Positions 60,497 through 64,000 of a DNA stretch of 64,000 nucleotides are shown here, in pieces (positions within the stretch are counted from its first letter, which is position 1; each line of letters opens with the position of its first letter). The position numbers and the translations under genes were made by a program. Origin of the DNA: Lunularia cruciata (Eukaryota > Streptophyta > Marchantiopsida > Lunulariales > Lunulariaceae); assembly GCA_948567375.1 (NCBI GenBank), contig OX419757.1, positions 72,168,001 through 72,232,000 of the forward strand, in the 5' to 3' direction. Under the pieces are notes generated by a model. The model made no database searches and had not been told where the DNA came from. It worked only from the letters and a program-made list of their open reading frames with translations.

Positions 60497-63400
60497 TGCT
60501 CATGATCTAGGTCATTACCTCCTTCGTCTCACCGACACCTATCCGACCTCAGGAGGTTGTATAATCCTCGGGACTTTTATGTACACCGAAGGGAGGAAAG
60601 TGATGTATGGCAAGTCTGGGCCCTGGAAGAACTTCCGCTGTAGATATGTAGGGTAAGCCAAGTCTTGAAGGTTTTGTTTCTTTCCATAAGCAGGTAGAAC
60701 CTCGAGACACTTATATTTTGCCTGCACACTAATGATGTTCAATCAAGTACTATCCGGATGGGAACCGCTTCTGGTAGGAGGTTGTATGCCTGCCTACTTC
60801 CACATGCTTCTGGATGTTCTCCCTTCACCTGCGAGATGTAAACATGAGCTAATGTTGTGTTCATGAAAGATTGCAGGGATATCGATCAAACCCTGTGCTA
60901 TTTACGTCAATTCCATTGCGTTTGAGTTATCACAAACATAAAGCTAGTTAACCAACCGAGGAGTCTATCGGTAAGCAACGCTTAGTTTGTCTCAGTAGAG
61001 AACCAACATAAACCGGAAGTCAATTCCTTGCTCTGAGGCATGTTCTTGCACCTGAGCAAAGCTTCTAGTGAGTTTCTAACCAAGGCGATCATAGATTAAA
61101 GCGGTCAGTTCTATCTTTCATTGTTCTGAGGATACCCAGGGTCCTTTCTTTAGTGAGCAGGCATGCTGGAAGAGGAGTCCTGCTGCTAATTTTACTTTCT
61201 TGTGTTTATACCCTTGCTTCATATATATTTCTTTATCTATTGCTCGTGGTTAATCCAGAAATTCAATGCAAGGTTAGCTGCCATATTTAGCTAGCTGAGG
61301 TCTCGCCAGATTATGAAGTATCACGGACTGTAGTGTGGCAGAAAGATTCGCATTAACTTTCAGCAGGGATGTACTACTGACCAGCATAAGGTTCTAACTT
61401 CAAAATCGTAAACAGAGGGCTCGTCTCATCATGAAGTTTAATGACGATTCCTTTGGAAACCACCTCACAAGCCTATTGGCGACTTGTAACTCAGATCAGT
61501 TCTGTGCATCCTAGGCAGTCATGCCTTGATGACAGTAAGCAGTCTGTATGGAAAGAGAAACCCAAAGTTCTTATACTTCTGGTCCTTTTTCCATTTTCCC
61601 TCGAGTTCCTTTTGTTTAGCGATTGGTATACGAAGAATCATTAGCTTTAAACTAAGAGGACGGGAAATCTCACTGATGGATGGGTTCTTAAAGGTCCATA
61701 TGTGTGGAACCTTACAGGAATAAACAGGGTAATTGAAGGTTGATGTTTCAATCATGTCTCACCTTCTTGGCTACCTTGCTGGAGAAAAGCGGGGAAAGGT
61801 TTACAACACCCCTTAATACAAAAGCTTTGAGTACGTAGCTGTTCAGTTGCACGAATGTTAGATGGTAGAGGAGCAAACACAAGAGACTGCCCAAACCATA
61901 TCAAGGCCAAATTTGGAGCAGAATACGTCCAGGAGTAGTTCTGCCCCGCTTAAAGGAGTAGGAAGAGATTCCCCAGCACGACATCGCAACAGACTAAGAA
62001 AAGGCAAGTGCAATTCTGTTATTGGTTCAAGGACCGAGTCTGAAGACTTCAGAACTCCGGACGGGACATCCCTTTTATACGGATGTCAACGATAAGAATG
62101 AGCAGTATTTCTCTCTGGTAATATGTTGGGCAACCTGGCACAGGTGAGCGGCGGTCGTGCAGCCCAAAATCATATGTTATCAAACGTTCGAATCGAACTG
62201 ATGACCACATGGTTACTCGCAGTCTTCCCTTACACCTCATTGGTACCTTTGAAGATATTCAATATCTCCATAAGGAGAAAGGAAAGGGTGGGACCAGGGA
62301 CAAAATATTGGAGGAGGACTAAAATACCCTAATTTCAGTTACCGTCTTGGAATCGGGCCTCCACATAGTTCTAATCTTGTGACCTTACAGTTACCGAATC
62401 GTTTCACTGGTTACAGCACGCACCTAGAGGCTCCTGCCTCGACTACTACCAGTCACGTGAAATTTCTAATTAACTATCTCAAAACATTCACAAGCCGCAA
62501 TTTGGTCTCTCCGATAATCTCTGGTTACCTTGGCAGCTGCATGGATTGCAAAGCCTTCAAAGAGAAGAAAACTTGTGTCATCTTCTGTAGAGTGCCGGCC
62601 CTCTCGACTTTCAAGAAGTAGTGGATCCGAAGAATCCAGAAGCAGCAACCTAGGAAATTATGATGAGGTGTGCACATGCCTTATCCACGAAGCCCTGCGT
62701 TCTCGTCATCAAGAAAACCAGGACTCTAGAGTGATTACAATACGGGGTTACCCTTTCAAGTACGAGGGTCTCCAATTGTCACGTTTCACCCGGCTCAGAT
62801 AGATCACTCAGCTCCAAGAGCAGTCACGACTGCCTTAACCGCATTCAGCTCATCAGGAGAATGAACTGTGTTCTCTTTGACTGTAGTGCACGTCTTGGAC
62901 GAAAGTTGCAAAGAATTTTAAGTCTCAATAAGGTACAACATCCTGTTTACTGTCGCACATCCTGGAATTGGACCTTATGTGGAAGAAGCACTAAGTTTAT
63001 TGACAGTTTCCTCCACTGCTGTAGCACGAGAAATTTGTTGCGTACGCAATCTCTCAAATACTCAAATAACTAGAGTCACGTGAATTGTAAGAACTCTTTC
63101 AGCAAGAAAAGCGTTGAGTGGGAGTAGGCACAAAAGAAAATATGCAAGTGCCAATTCAATAAGTGTAAATCCACTCGTGGAACTCATCATATCTTCTTAA
63201 ATGATAATCTTTTGACTTTCTATAGACCGAGTCTGCCGAATTCTTGGGGAATCATTTCACCTTCCGAGTTCGGCTTCTGTACTTCTGTACTTTGATGGTC
63301 CGACGTTCCGTGATTTCATCTACTTTGTGCTTTCACTGAATTCTAGACGACGATAACGAAGAACGACATTCACATTTAAAGAGAAGGAACGAAGGGGCTT

Positions 63401-63616
63401 AAAGAACGAAAGAAGCATTTTTCATAATGAAAAATGAAAAATTAATAATCAATAAACAAGAACTACACACTTACGCTCGTAAAGCAATGGTGAACCAAAG
63501 CAAGGCAGCATTCCGGAGTGCCCTCAATTAATCATAGTGACAAGGAAAATTAATAATGTTGTGTGTGAAACATATATATATTTTCCCTTAGACTCGTATA
63601 CCATCTTGGCTCTTGA
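60497..63616. other. Downstream intergenic DNA, no gene recognised
   Basis: Short open frames at 61862-62095 and 62530-62802 (both plus, Ser/Arg-rich) have no recognisable domain. No RNA gene or shared repeat was seen. Confidence 0.45.
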
Positions 63617-63673
63617 AGTGCTCTATATATAGTGAATACCATTTAAGTGCTCTATATAGAGTGAATACCATTA
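63617..63673 (+). repeat. 29-bp tandem duplication
   Basis: Two units starting AGTGCTCTATATA at 63617 and 63646, differing at one internal base and one terminal base. AT-rich with TATA-like words. Confidence 0.85.
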
Positions 63674-63936
63674 TTTGATTTTTTTGCCATGTGGACCCTG
63701 AACATATGCTTATGGACACGTGGCCTCTGATTATGGACACGAGGTACACCTGGTCCTTCATTTCATATGAGGTTGAATTTGCCTCCATGCTTTGCCCTTT
63801 GGCGAGATGTCCTAAAATCTTTTTAGTGCTCTTATTTGCTTCTTTGTTCGCCTTTGGTTCTCTTGCTTGACTTGCCTAAGTCCCTTCTTGTGTAAAGCCG
63901 AGGTTTCTTGCTCCCCACTAGTCCCTTCCCGCCCAG

Positions 63937-63970
63937 CGCTGAGTTTTCTTGCACGCTGAGTTTTCTTGCA
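63937..63970 (+). repeat. 17-bp perfect tandem duplication
   Basis: CGCTGAGTTTTCTTGCA repeated twice without a spacer, close to the right edge of the window. Confidence 0.92.
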
Positions 63971-64000
63971 ATGATGTTTCTTATTTCCCACTACTTCTGA

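Noticed and set aside
1-64000. CRISPR arrays, bacterial operons, rRNA genes and intact tRNA genes
   Set aside because: None is present. Repeats are LTRs, LINE copies and microsatellites; no cloverleaf with an intact B-box was found.

Overview
The window is nuclear DNA of a land plant. It contains spliced genes with canonical GT/AG introns, a CYP97B cytochrome P450, a Sec14-nodulin protein, a GPI-type phytocyanin, an F-box/kelch protein, a MAPR heme protein and a fragment of chloroplast SRP54. The short introns, compact genes and an R2-like retroelement lean towards a non-seed plant (bryophyte, lycophyte or fern), but the lineage is inferred, not shown.

Layout. 1-31 kb is the gene-bearing half: a TPR gene running in from the left edge (+), an F-box/kelch gene (-), CYP97B in 14 exons (+), a stellacyanin-like phytocyanin in 2 exons (-), and a Sec14-nodulin phosphatidylinositol-transfer gene in 16 exons (-). 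The gaps between them hold little: simple repeats, a possible tRNA-derived SINE, two hairpins and one 5'-truncated retroelement copy. 31-59 kb is AT-rich and dominated by transposable elements. It holds two opposed, decayed Ty3/gypsy (chromovirus-type) fragments, five solo LTRs of one family (two with perfect 5-bp target duplications, two with near-perfect ones), several copies of a non-LTR retrotransposon, and a broken first exon of cpSRP54. 59-64 kb returns to genic sequence with a small intact MAPR gene (+).

The most interesting object is the non-LTR retrotransposon. Its best copy lies on the - strand from about 58.78 to 53.9 kb and is interrupted by two solo LTRs. In order it shows an N-terminal C2H2 zinc finger, a reverse transcriptase (motif A VDVENVFNSI; motif C DDTHI), a CCHC knuckle, and a C-terminal region resembling the restriction-like endonuclease (RLE) of R2/NeSL-type elements. 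It ends in a 3' tail with the palindrome GGGGCTTAGCCCC, and a T-run follows the 3' end of every copy. Most described plant LINEs are L1 or RTE types with an apurinic endonuclease, so this architecture deserves follow-up. Other notable points are an LTR with heat-shock-element-like motifs upstream of its TATA box, and an almost perfect hairpin inside a sense-strand intron of the Sec14 gene.

Functionally the intact genes are unrelated housekeeping or regulatory genes: carotenoid metabolism, phosphoinositide signalling, cell-surface copper protein, ubiquitin ligase adaptor and heme/steroid-binding protein. There is no operon-like grouping. All exon structures were deduced by eye from splice sites, reading phase and family resemblance; no alignment or transcript data were used.
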